Positions 6,863-12,745 of a stretch of 12,745 nucleotides of DNA are shown in pieces. The notes under the pieces were generated by a model. The model was not told where the DNA came from. It saw only the letters and a list, made by a program, of their open reading frames with translations, and searched no databases. A program made the translations under genes and the position numbers. Every line of letters starts with the position of its first letter. Position 1 is the stretch's first letter. Where the stretch lies: the NCBI GenBank assembly GCA_026770585.1, contig MU647126.1:187223-199967 (forward strand). Reading direction: 5' to 3'. The stretch comes from Baffinella frigidus. Taxonomy: Eukaryota; Cryptophyceae; Cryptomonadales; Baffinellaceae.

Positions 6863-7545
6863 GTATCCCGAGCTTTCTCTCCCGTTTCATCAACCCATGC
6901 GCTTGCCCCTGCGGCGGCACTCGACTCAACCAACATCGACTCAACCGCACCCCCATCTACCAGGAATTTGCGGCGATGCAAGCAGCGGGCGAGCTTGCCC
7001 CAGGTGCAGTCCATTCCCTACTCTCCTTGGACACAGACCTTCGCCAGCGGATCAGAAACGTCAGGCAATGCACTCCAGAAGAGATTGGCCGATTGAGCTA
7101 GTGGCCAGGGGCGAGGCAAGCCGCATGGGCGACGAAATGACGGTGTCCTATCTGCGGTGGTGGCAGGAGCGGCGCTTGCGGGCTTCGATCTCTCTTTGTA
7201 CGAGGTGAGCGCCGCGACTCCCTATCTTTGTCTCTTGTCTGTTTGGTCTCACCAATATGGGACTGGGCTCTTTGTTCACTTCAAATTTGACGGATTTGTA
7301 CCACACACCCAGACCGTCAACTCGAGAAAAGTCGGTCAACCCAACTGAGGTGACTGAACCGAGCTTTTTCCTGCTTCTAACCTTGCCCGGTTGAGGCCTG
7401 GTACAAAAAAGACGCCCGGAAGCCCTCCGGGCTTAGGGTTTGCGGTTGAGGGTTGAGGGAGGGATCAGGGTTTATGGTTTGGAGGGTGCACGCCAGAGTG
7501 CTTCCGTGTGTCTTTGCACTCCGTCGCTCTCAGCCCTCTCTCCCC

Positions 7546-7577
<32 letters not shown>

Positions 7578-7579
7578 TT

Positions 7580-7610
<31 letters not shown>

Positions 7611-10600
7611 CTCTCTCTTTCTCTGATAAACAGAACCCTCAACCCTCAACGAAAAATACAAACTGGAAGGTGACAGAGTGTCCCGGATGCGGTATCCCAG
7701 CGACGGCTTGCTGCTCTCTCGCGCTCCGATTGGGCATGGTGTGTCAAACTCGCACGAGAGCTCTCGCCAGGCGGTGGAGTCCCTGGCAGCAAAGCCACTT
7801 CCGCCTTCAATTTAGGCGTCACCATATATTACTGTTTGACAGTCGATAAATGTCGTATAAAACAGACGTATCTCTATGGCACGGTCTTCTTGCAGGCGGA
7901 GAACTTGACCGCCTGCGCCGGCGGACCGCGCCGGCGGACACCGTGTGTCTAACACGCGTCAGGGTGTGTCCAACACACATGAGGGTGTGTGCATCTCCTG
8001 AGCGCATGCCGGGTGGGATCAGGCGGTGAAGTACGCGGCAGTGAAGGCGCCGGCGACGAAGGACCCGCGCGCGGGACTCCGTCTGTCGATCCCCTCCAAG
8101 GTGCAACCCGAAAACCCAAACCCGAAACCCTCCACTTTCCCCCATCTCAACTCTAAATCCTAAACCACAAACCTTGAACCCTAAATCCGAAACTCTTAAC
8201 CCTAAACCCTCAACCCTAAACCCTAAACCCTAAACCCTGAACCCCTAAACGCGCTCGACAATCCCCTCCCAGGAGGAACCCCAAGTAATCCCGCGAGGTA
8301 TTTAATTTCAGTTCTCGGGAGTCCCCCGCGTGCAATACGATCCAGGAGTGTAGTCATTTTCGTGCTTTCGGGAGGGGGCCCTATCGACCGTTTTGCACAG
8401 GAACATGTTTACCTAACACTCGTAACTTAGGGGTTCCTATTGTGAAGTTGTAGCCCTCAAGATTCTAAGAATCTTTGCGATTGGAACCCCCAAGTTACGA
8501 GTGTTATGGAACAAGATACAGGCGATCGGGATGTGCCGAGACCCCGAGGCGGGCCCGTCCGGACCTCTGTGGGGACGTTCGGGGCTTTAACTTTTGACCC
8601 CGTGGGCCGATTTCACTTTTCTCGACGGGTCTGGAATCATGAGGACGCCCTCTTTCAATCACTAGATGGAATGTATGGCGCCAGAGGCCCAGAAACAGGT
8701 CCGCCGTTTTAGTCAACTTTCCACGAACAAAGCGAGTTTTTGGCATCTTCATGTGCTCCGCTGGAGATACTTCAACGCGTGGATTTGGAGAGGGCGTGAT
8801 GAGAAATTCAGAACCGTCGAGAAAAGTGAAATCGGCAGAGGGGATCAGAAGTTAGAGGACACATGTTTTTGGGATTTTCACATTCCTATAGGAATGGCTC
8901 AAAGGGTTGGGGCCCCCTCGCTTTCGGGGAACTCTTCAAATGCCTGGCGGGATGAAATCCCCAAACCCCAAACCCCACACCCCAAACCCTAAACCCCAAA
9001 CCCTAAATCCCAAACGCGGCTTGTGACAAGGTGGCGGACAACCTCTACAAGGTTGCCGTCGACTCTGGCATCAACCCCAAGGTCCGCCCCCAAACCCTAA
9101 ACCCTAAACCCTAAACCCTAAACCCTCAACCCTCAACCCTGAACCCCAAACCCCAAACCCTAAACCCGAAACCCTAAACCCTACACCCTAAACCCCAAAC
9201 CCAAAATCAGGTGTACGACGCACGCGGGGACGGGCTGTCCAACGCCGGAAAGGGGGGGGTAATCAACCCTAATCCATAAAGCCAAGACCCTCAAGAAAAG
9301 AGCTGGCGATGATGACAGACTGGTGATGTTTTTCATGGGTGACGCGTGACGCTAATCACTTGCACATGGACACTGCATCCGAATCTTAGACCTGAAGGCG
9401 TCACCCCCCCTGACGCATCACCTCCTCGAAATGCTAAACCCTTATCCCTAACCCAGGTTGTGAAGGGGATGAAGGGCCTGCTGGATGGTAAACCCCAAAC
9501 CCCAAACCCCAAACCCCAAACCCCAATCCCCAAACCCCAATCCCCAATCCCTAATCCTAAACCTTAAAACCCTGACGCAGGGCTGGCGAAGAAGGGGCTC
9601 CTGGACGACGCGACAGTGGACGCGGCAGGCTACGATGAGGCCAAGTGGCAGCAGGCACCGCCAACCCGAACCCCCAAACCCTACCCACCATCGCCCGCCC
9701 CCCGCGATGGTTGGGAACGCCACGTTCACCACCTTTGTCTCAGGGGTTGGGGGTTGGGCCTCATCGTGTAGGGTTTATAGTGAGGGTCTGGGGTTTGGGG
9801 TTTGGCACCTTTGACAAGGCCAAGTGGCAGCAGGCACCCTGCACCCTAACCTTGTTCTTCTTGCTCACTCTCGCGCCTTGGGGTGAGTGATCCAATCGTC
9901 TATTGGACTTCTCACGGACCCGCCCTAAACCCTAAACCCTCAACCCTCAACCCTAAACCCTAATCCCAAAACTCCAACCCTAAACCTTCAACCCCAACCC
10001 CGGCCCTCCCTCCCACACCCACGATCCCAAGAGAGGTCTCAGCAAGACCCTCTCTCTCTCTCTCGCTGGATGCCCGCCCCTCCCGCGCGCGTGGCACAAC
10101 CTCAACCCTAAAACCCCAACCCCAAACCAACCCTGCACCCTAGACAATAAAGCCGGCGCTCCCTCCTGCACCATGCCCGGGCGGCTGGCCGGCCGGGCCA
10201 AAGCTTTGGCACTGCCTCGCCCTCGTGGCGCAACCTCGCTCTCAAGAGGAGCGTAAGATCGATGTCTCCTCTCGCGGCTTCCCTACTCAGACAACAGCCT
10301 CGGTGGGGGGGTGTACACGCCGGCTGTGTTGGTAGTCATCACTGCCTCTCCCTCTATCTCAACGTGCGGTGGCGCGTCGCGCGGGCGAACCTTGTTCTTC
10401 TGTATTACTCTCAGCCTGGAGATGAGTGATCCAAACGTGGATGATGCTGACGACGGGCCCGGCTCGGGACAGGCGAACCCCGCGACGCTCAAGGTGAGCA
10501 TCAAGAACCCTGCGGGCGCTGCGGCGAGAACACAGTTGGAGGCTGACCAGGTTGCACCCCCCTCCTGCTCGCCCCCCCCCCAGCCTGGGGCAGCCCGTGG

Positions 10601-11601
10601 CTCCCACAGTGCTCGCAAAGTGAGTGCCTGCCTCCGCAGTGCTTGCAGTGTGAGTGCCTCCACAATCAGGGCTCATAAAGTGCCCCCCCCCACACACCAG
10701 GGGTAGCAGTACTCCCTCAAAAGAAAACATTTGGAAGCTACCGACCCCTGTTCGCGTCCTTGAGCCTCGTCGGAAGTGTACCATGAAGGGGGCGAACCAA
10801 CCTCGCCTGGGTCCGCCGGGTCCTCTACCGTCTCGATAATACCCCGAAATTTGTCACAGCCCAACCCTGTTTTCACAAAAGCGAGTTGTTGGCGACCACA
10901 AGCGGCTGGGGAGTAACACGGCTCCCTCGCCCTGGCGGCTCCCTCGCCCTGGCGGCTCCCTCTCGCTGGCGGCTCTCTCGCCCTGGCGGGTCCCTCGCCC
11001 TGGCGGTTGAGGGTGGACGCGCGCCACCTGCGGAAGGGCCCGCGCGAACCTTCCGCAGCCGGGCTCCGAGCGACGTGCTCTCCTCCATCATCAAACCCTA
11101 AATCCTAAACCCTAAATCCCAATCCCTCTGCCTTAAATCCTAAACCCTAGACCCTAGACCCTAAACCTTAAACCCTAAATCCTAAACCCTTACCCTTAAC
11201 CTAAACCCTCAACCGAAGGTGGGCCTGGACTGCGATGTGATCTCCTCAATCATCGTGGGGTACCTCAAGGCCTGCAAGGTGCATTCCATACCTCAACCCT
11301 CAACCCTAAACCCCAAACCCCAAACCCCAAACCCCAAACCCCAAACCCCACACCCTAAACCCTAATCTTAAATCCTACACCCTAAACCCTTATCCCCCTC
11401 ACAAGGTGGTAGCGGTGCCGGAGAAAGCGGTGACGGCCGAGGGCGTGACGATCACGCTCAAGGTCTCCTGGGCGGGCCGCAGCAGGTCGAGTCGACCCTC
11501 CACCCGAAGCCCTCAACACCGTCGCGCGCGCAAGAGAGAGAGAGAGAGAGAGCGACCTTGATTGCCACCAACACTGAGGTGTGTGTGTGTGTGTGTGTAT
11601 G

Positions 11602-11641
<40 letters not shown>

Positions 11642-12249
11642 GTTGATTGACAGCAACAGCGAGAGAGAGAGAGAGCGCGCGCGCGAGACGTTAATTGATG
11701 CAGCGAGGGAGCGAGACGCAAGTTGGGGGGGGGGGGCACGTTGACACGTTGGGGGGTTCTGGTTGTTTCTCCTGCAATATTTCTAGTGGGCGCGACTGTG
11801 TAGCGTCACTCTGGCTATGTCTACACGGGACGGATCCCCAGATGGGAGCTGTTTTACTATTACTAGTACGACCCAAATGTGTATCAATTTTCGGTGACAG
11901 CTTCTAAAAGAAAAATAGCTTTTCCCAGATTAACGTGGCGCAGCATGGCGCAGAATGTCTCAGCATCTCTCAGCATGGCGCAGCGTTGCCGGTGCCAGAA
12001 GGGGTGCACCCTGCAGATCAGACACTGCAGCTAACCCCTAAACCCTGAACCTTAAACCCTAAACCCTACACCCTTGACCCTCTCCTAAACTTTAGACCCT
12101 GTAGCTTCAACCCTACACCCTCTACTCTAGACCCGAAACCCGAATCCCGAAACCCTGAACCCGCAAGCAGGCAAAAGGCGACGATGGAAAGGCGCGCGAA
12201 CGACAAGCTCAACGCCGCCCGTCAGTTCACCAAGGAGGACAAGGAGTAG
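6545..12249 (+). CDS. Thylakoid-lumen-targeted protein of unknown family, multi-exon
   Basis: I do not recognise the family. Exon candidates (phase-consistent for most neighbours) are 6545-6862, 6964-7003, 7167-7204, 7896 to about 7942, 8023-8100, 9031-9081, 9211-9258, 9457-9487, 9581-9654, 10415-10550, 11219-11278, 11406-11462 and 12178-12249, giving roughly 330-350 residues. The first exon holds a signal peptide, a transit-like stretch and a twin-arginine signal, so the mature protein should reach the thylakoid lumen of a plastid with extra membranes. The mature part is soluble, with Ala/Gly/Lys-rich helices and possible strands (TLKVSIKNP, GVTITLK). Joins around 7896-8023 and 9654-10415 are unresolved. 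Introns carry CCCTAAA-like arrays in sense orientation. Confidence 0.75.
6964..7003 (+). CDS. Lumen protein exon 2
   Basis: Encodes EFAAMQAAGELAP plus one base. Acceptor TACCAG|GAA (phase 0), donor CCAG|GTGCAG (phase 1). Intron 1 is 101 bp and free of telomere-like repeat. Confidence 0.7.
7167..7204 (+). CDS. Lumen protein exon 3
   Basis: Encodes AALAGFDLSLYE. Acceptor TGGCAG|GA completes a Gly codon with the last base of exon 2; donor GAG|GTGAGC is a strong canonical site, phase 0. A minus-orientation copy of the dispersed repeat follows within about 25 bp. Confidence 0.6.
7226..7345 (-). repeat. Dispersed repeat, copy in the plus-strand gene
   Basis: Contains GTCTCACCAATATGGG, TTCAAATTTGACGGAT, GTACCACACACCCAGAC and CGTCAACTCGAGAAAAGTCG. 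Same family, minus orientation. Confidence 0.65.
7433..7485. repeat. Short telomere-like tract, antisense to the plus-strand gene
   Basis: GGGTTTGCGGTTGAGGGTTG then GGGTTTATGG units. G-rich in gene sense, an exception to the strand bias. Confidence 0.75.
7533..7625. repeat. CT microsatellite
   Basis: (CT)n interrupted by TTT. 7640-7890 that follows shows no recognisable gene. Confidence 0.9.
7896..7942 (+). CDS. Possible lumen protein exon (AENLTACAGGP), 3' end uncertain
   Basis: A pyrimidine-rich tract and TTGCAG precede GCGGAGAAC, which keeps phase 0 after exon 3. The exon may end at a GT at 7943 or at an earlier GC donor; the following CGCCGGCGGAC repeats make the boundary unclear. Confidence 0.4.
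8023..8100 (+). CDS. Lumen protein exon: AVKYAAVKAPATKDPR...
   Basis: 26 codons, from AVKYAAVKAPATKDPRAGLR to SIPSK. Acceptor ATCAG|GCG, donor AAG|GTGCAA, both phase 0. GC-rich third positions support coding. The downstream intron (8101-9030, about 930 bp) is the longest cleanly bounded in this gene and holds two mobile-element-like foldbacks. Confidence 0.65.
8101..8250. repeat. Degenerate telomere-like array (C-rich, sense)
   Basis: AACCCGAAA, CCTAAAT, CCCTAAA and CCCTGAA units start within a few bases of the donor at 8101. Confidence 0.85.
8414..8506. mobile_element. 93-bp MITE with 24-bp terminal inverted repeats
   Basis: Left end TAACACTCGTAACTTAGGGG matches the inverted right end TAACACTCGTAACTTGGGGG. 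The TA at each end could be a TA target duplication of the Tc1/mariner type. Lies in the 8101-9030 intron. Confidence 0.65.
8587..8858. mobile_element. Foldback element
   Basis: The left arm has GCCGATTTCACTTTTCTCGA then CGG and the right arm its reverse complement at about 8816-8837. Similarity extends over about 70 bp on each side (8587-8660 with 8790-8858). No gene seen between the arms. Confidence 0.6.
8955..9016. repeat. Telomere-like array
   Basis: CCCCAAA and CCCTAAA units ending 14 bp before the acceptor of the 9031 exon. Confidence 0.85.
9031..9081 (+). CDS. Lumen protein exon: VADNLYKVAVDSGINPK
   Basis: 17 codons, acceptor ACAAG|GTG and donor AAG|GTCCGC, phase 0 at both ends. Telomere-like repeats lie on both sides, nearly touching the splice sites. 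Confidence 0.75.
9090..9207. repeat. Telomere-like array filling an intron
   Basis: CCCTAAA, CCCTCAA, CCCCAAA and CCCTACA units occupy nearly all of the 129-bp intron 9082-9210. Confidence 0.9.
9211..9258 (+). CDS. Lumen protein exon: VYDARGDGLSNAGKGG
   Basis: 16 codons, acceptor AATCAG|GTG. The donor is placed at the end of a run of eight G (GGG|GTAATC), phase 0. The poly-G run could shift the donor by a few bases. Confidence 0.65.
9457..9487 (+). CDS. Lumen protein exon: VVKGMKGLLD
   Basis: Acceptor CCCAG|GTT directly after a short CCCTAACC tract; donor GATG|GTAAAC (phase 1) directly before a CCCCAAA array. The next exon completes a Gly codon, giving ...GLLDG-LAKKGLLDD. Confidence 0.75.
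9488..9572. repeat. CCCCAAA array filling an intron
   Basis: Mostly CCCCAAA and CCCCAAT, filling the 93-bp intron 9488-9580 almost completely. Confidence 0.9.
9581..9654 (+). CDS. Lumen protein exon: LAKKGLLDDATVDAAG...AKWQQ
   Basis: 24 codons ending GYDEAKWQQ. Acceptor ACGCAG|GG. The donor is probably a GC site, CAG|GCACCG, like that of ATP12 exon 4. A partial copy of the last codons with the same GCACC follows at 9812-9840. Confidence 0.7.
9768..9806. repeat. Short G-rich telomere-like tract
   Basis: GTAGGGTTTATAG, then GGGTCTGGGGTTTGGGG. Antisense polarity within the plus-strand gene, next to the duplicated exon end. Confidence 0.75.
9812..9840 (+). pseudogene. Partial copy of the AKWQQ exon end
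   Basis: Carries GCCAAGTGGCAGCAGGCACC, identical to the end of the 9581-9654 exon and its donor; the frame reads FDKAKWQQ instead of YDEAKWQQ. It sits in the downstream intron after a G-rich telomere-like tract. Confidence 0.65.
9848..9896 (+). repeat. Partial copy of an acceptor and exon start (related to 10388-10437)
   Basis: AACCTTGTTCTTCT followed by a CTC-rich tract and TGAGTGATCCAA occur here and again at 10388-10437. The second copy has the AG acceptor and reads LEMSDPN; this copy lacks the AG and reads LGVSDPI. It looks like a duplicated intron-exon junction. Confidence 0.6.
9924..10005. repeat. Degenerate telomere-like array
   Basis: CCCTAAA, CCCTCAA and CCCCAAC units. A second short tract lies at 10100-10143. 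The 10144-10380 stretch shows no recognisable gene beyond a repeated GTGGCRCAACCTC motif (10090 and 10225). Confidence 0.8.
10415..10550 (+). CDS. Lumen protein exon: LEMSDPNVDDADDG...
   Basis: 45 codons after one leading base, including ANPATLKVSIKNPAGAAART and ending LEADQ. Acceptor CTCAG|C, donor CAG|GTTGCA (phase 0, consistent with the next exon). An internal AAG|GTGAGC at 10494 could serve as an alternative donor. The incoming phase does not match the preceding exon, so one exon between 9655 and 10414 is probably missing. Confidence 0.6.
10609..10682. repeat. About 28-bp repeat with GTGAGTGCC
   Basis: GTGCTCGCAAAGTGAGTGCC and GTGCTTGCAGTGTGAGTGCC are adjacent imperfect units, with a third partial unit after them. 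Each includes a donor-like GTGAGT. Confidence 0.6.
10918..11006. repeat. 17-bp minisatellite x5
   Basis: GGCTCCCTCGCCCTGGC unit, five near-identical copies, in an intron of the plus gene. Confidence 0.85.
11058..11092 (+). pseudogene. Probable partial copy of the DVISSII exon
   Basis: GACGTGCTCTCCTCCATCATC reads DVLSSII, like DVISSII in the 11219-11278 exon, and then breaks off directly into AAACCCTAAA repeat. A CCGCAG acceptor-like site precedes it. It could instead be the ancestral exon and the downstream one the copy. Confidence 0.5.
11092..11213. repeat. Degenerate telomere-like array
   Basis: CCCTAAA, CCCTAGA, CCTTAAA and CCTAAAT units directly upstream of the 11219 exon. Confidence 0.9.
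11219..11278 (+). CDS. Lumen protein exon: VGLDCDVISSIIVGYLKACK
   Basis: 20 codons, acceptor CGAAG|GTG and donor AAG|GTGCAT, phase 0 at both ends. Telomere-like arrays flank both sides. Confidence 0.7.
11290..11400. repeat. Telomere-like array filling an intron
   Basis: CCCTCAA, a run of CCCCAAA, then CCCTAAA variants, occupying most of the 127-bp intron 11279-11405. Confidence 0.9.
11406..11462 (+). CDS. Lumen protein exon: VVAVPEKAVTAEGVTITLK
   Basis: 19 codons, acceptor ACAAG|GTG, donor AAG|GTCTCC, phase 0 at both ends. V-T-I-T-L-K suggests a beta strand. The following intron holds GA and GT microsatellites. Confidence 0.7.
11529..11690. repeat. GA and GT microsatellites
   Basis: (GA)n at 11531-11553, (GT)n at 11579-11599, (GA)n at 11604-11640 and 11661-11675. 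The segment 11700-11940 shows no gene. Confidence 0.9.
11941..11990. repeat. 10-bp tandem repeat x5
   Basis: CAGCATGGCG, CAGAATGTCT, CAGCATCTCT, CAGCATGGCG and CAGCGTTGCC in exact 10-bp register. Confidence 0.8.
12031..12162. repeat. Degenerate telomere-like array
   Basis: CCCTAAA, CCCTGAA, CCCTACA and CCCGAAA units just upstream of the terminal exon. Confidence 0.85.
12178..12249 (+). CDS. Lumen protein terminal exon and stop
   Basis: Encodes ATMERRANDKLNAARQFTKE then DKE and TAG. The acceptor AAAAG|GCG gives phase 0, matching the previous donor; a GCAG acceptor at 12170 would suit a phase-2 donor instead. Charged, helical C-terminus. Confidence 0.65.
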   Translation, partial: ATMERRANDKLNAARQFTKEDKE

Positions 12250-12302
12250 CGGACACATGTCAGGACCTAGTCCAGGACGAGCCGGCCTCGGGACGTTGGA
12301 GC

Positions 12303-12384
12303 CTCTGCTCTATCGGGCGGAATGTCCCAATAAGGCTGTTGGTGTCCGTTGGGAATACAACCTCGGAATCCAGAAAGAGCAGAG
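12303..12384 (+). other. Possible 3'-UTR stem-loop
   Basis: CTCTGCTCT (12303-12311) pairs with AGAGCAGAG (12376-12384), with further TCCCAA/TTGGGA pairing inside, about 55 bp after the stop codon. Confidence 0.4.
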
Positions 12385-12445
12385 CATTCAAAAGAGCTCC
12401 AGCCAGTAGCTACATGGGGTACCTCGCTCATCAGAAAGCGCATCA

Positions 12446-12600
12446 CCCTGGAGTTTAGAGTTGAGGGTTGAGGGCTTGGGGTTGAGGCTTGAGGGCTTAG
12501 GGTTTAGGGTTTAGGGTTTAGGGTTTGGGGTTTAGGGTTTAGGGTTTAGGGTTTAGGGTTTAGGGTTTAGGGTTTAGGGTTTAGGGTTTAGGGTTTAGGA
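12446..12600. repeat. Near-perfect interstitial TTTAGGG array
   Basis: The first part is degenerate (GGGTTGA, GAGGGCTT); from about 12530 to 12598 it is uninterrupted TTTAGGG. It is the cleanest array in the window, and G-rich on plus, after the end of the plus gene. The following 12601-12745 shows no gene, only a partial match to the dispersed repeat (CAAGTTGACAGATTT). Confidence 0.9.
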
Positions 12601-12745
12601 TTTTGGGAAGCTCCTTTCTGAACGTTGTGTAGGACAAATTCCTAAACAAACTTTAGGGGAAATTTTGTCAACTTAAGGACCGAACGCGAGGCTTCCCAGC
12701 GTTTTTGTGGGCAAGTGGTCTCAAGTTGACAGATTTTGTCATAGA

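Noticed and set aside
6529-7014. 161-codon open frame on the minus strand
   Set aside because: It mirrors the coding strand of the lumen-protein exon 1, which has clear targeting signals; a high-GC antisense shadow.
7048-7096. Early stop of the lumen protein at 7096 (reading through to LQKRLAD)
   Set aside because: The GAG|GTGAGC exon at 7167-7204 joins exon 2 in phase, and many in-phase exons follow downstream.
12446-12600. True chromosome end
   Set aside because: Unique sequence continues on the right, and similar arrays are scattered through the window, so this is interstitial.
1-12745. tRNA or rRNA genes
   Set aside because: I looked for promoter-box and cloverleaf patterns on both strands by eye and found none; GGTTCGA-like strings (6074-6085) lack a matching structure.

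Overview
The window is eukaryotic nuclear DNA, most likely from a microalga with a complex (secondary or tertiary, red-lineage) plastid. Three things point to this. The genes are split into many short exons by GT-AG and a few GC-AG introns. One gene encodes a three-part targeting leader: signal peptide, then plastid transit region, then a twin-arginine lumen signal. The non-coding DNA is packed with degenerate TTTAGGG/CCCTAAA telomere-like repeats. I cannot choose between haptophyte, pelagophyte or other ochrophyte, cryptophyte and dinoflagellate. Nearly every exon begins with G after the AG acceptor, and GC donors occur; this pattern is known from dinoflagellates but is not exclusive to them.

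Layout: two divergent genes start about 65 bp apart near 6480-6544. Leftward (minus strand, 6479 down to the left edge) runs a gene for the mitochondrial ATP synthase assembly chaperone ATP12 (ATPAF2). I reconstructed it by joining exons at 6479-6270, 5797-5725, 4678-4608, 3943-3857, 3274-3230, 3088-3024 and 453-346; intron phases agree through the first six, and weaker candidates lie near 2605-2567 and 1320-1294. Its C-terminal end lies outside the window. Rightward (plus strand, 6545-12249) runs a gene for a thylakoid-lumen-targeted protein of unknown family. At least twelve exon candidates are visible, ending in a TAG stop at 12247-12249.

The introns hold three kinds of material. (1) Degenerate telomere-like arrays are strongly strand-biased: the C-rich (CCCTAAA) strand is almost always the sense strand of whichever gene contains it, so the array polarity flips at the divergent promoter. 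(2) Decayed copies of neighbouring exon ends recur: exon 3 of ATP12 has two extra copies in its downstream intron, and exons 6 and 8 of ATP12 and a plus-gene exon have similar copies. (3) There are several MITE-like or foldback elements: a 676-bp transposon with terminal inverted repeats and a CTTAG target duplication (1601-2276), a 146-bp MITE (899-1044), a dispersed family of about 110-270 bp in both orientations, a 93-bp TA-flanked MITE (8414-8506) and a foldback at 8587-8858. Minisatellites and CT/GA microsatellites fill much of the rest.

The two genes serve different organelles (mitochondrial ATP synthase assembly and the plastid lumen); they may share a bidirectional promoter. The most notable pattern is the apparent link between telomere-like repeats, duplicated exon ends and introns, which suggests ongoing intron gain or expansion.
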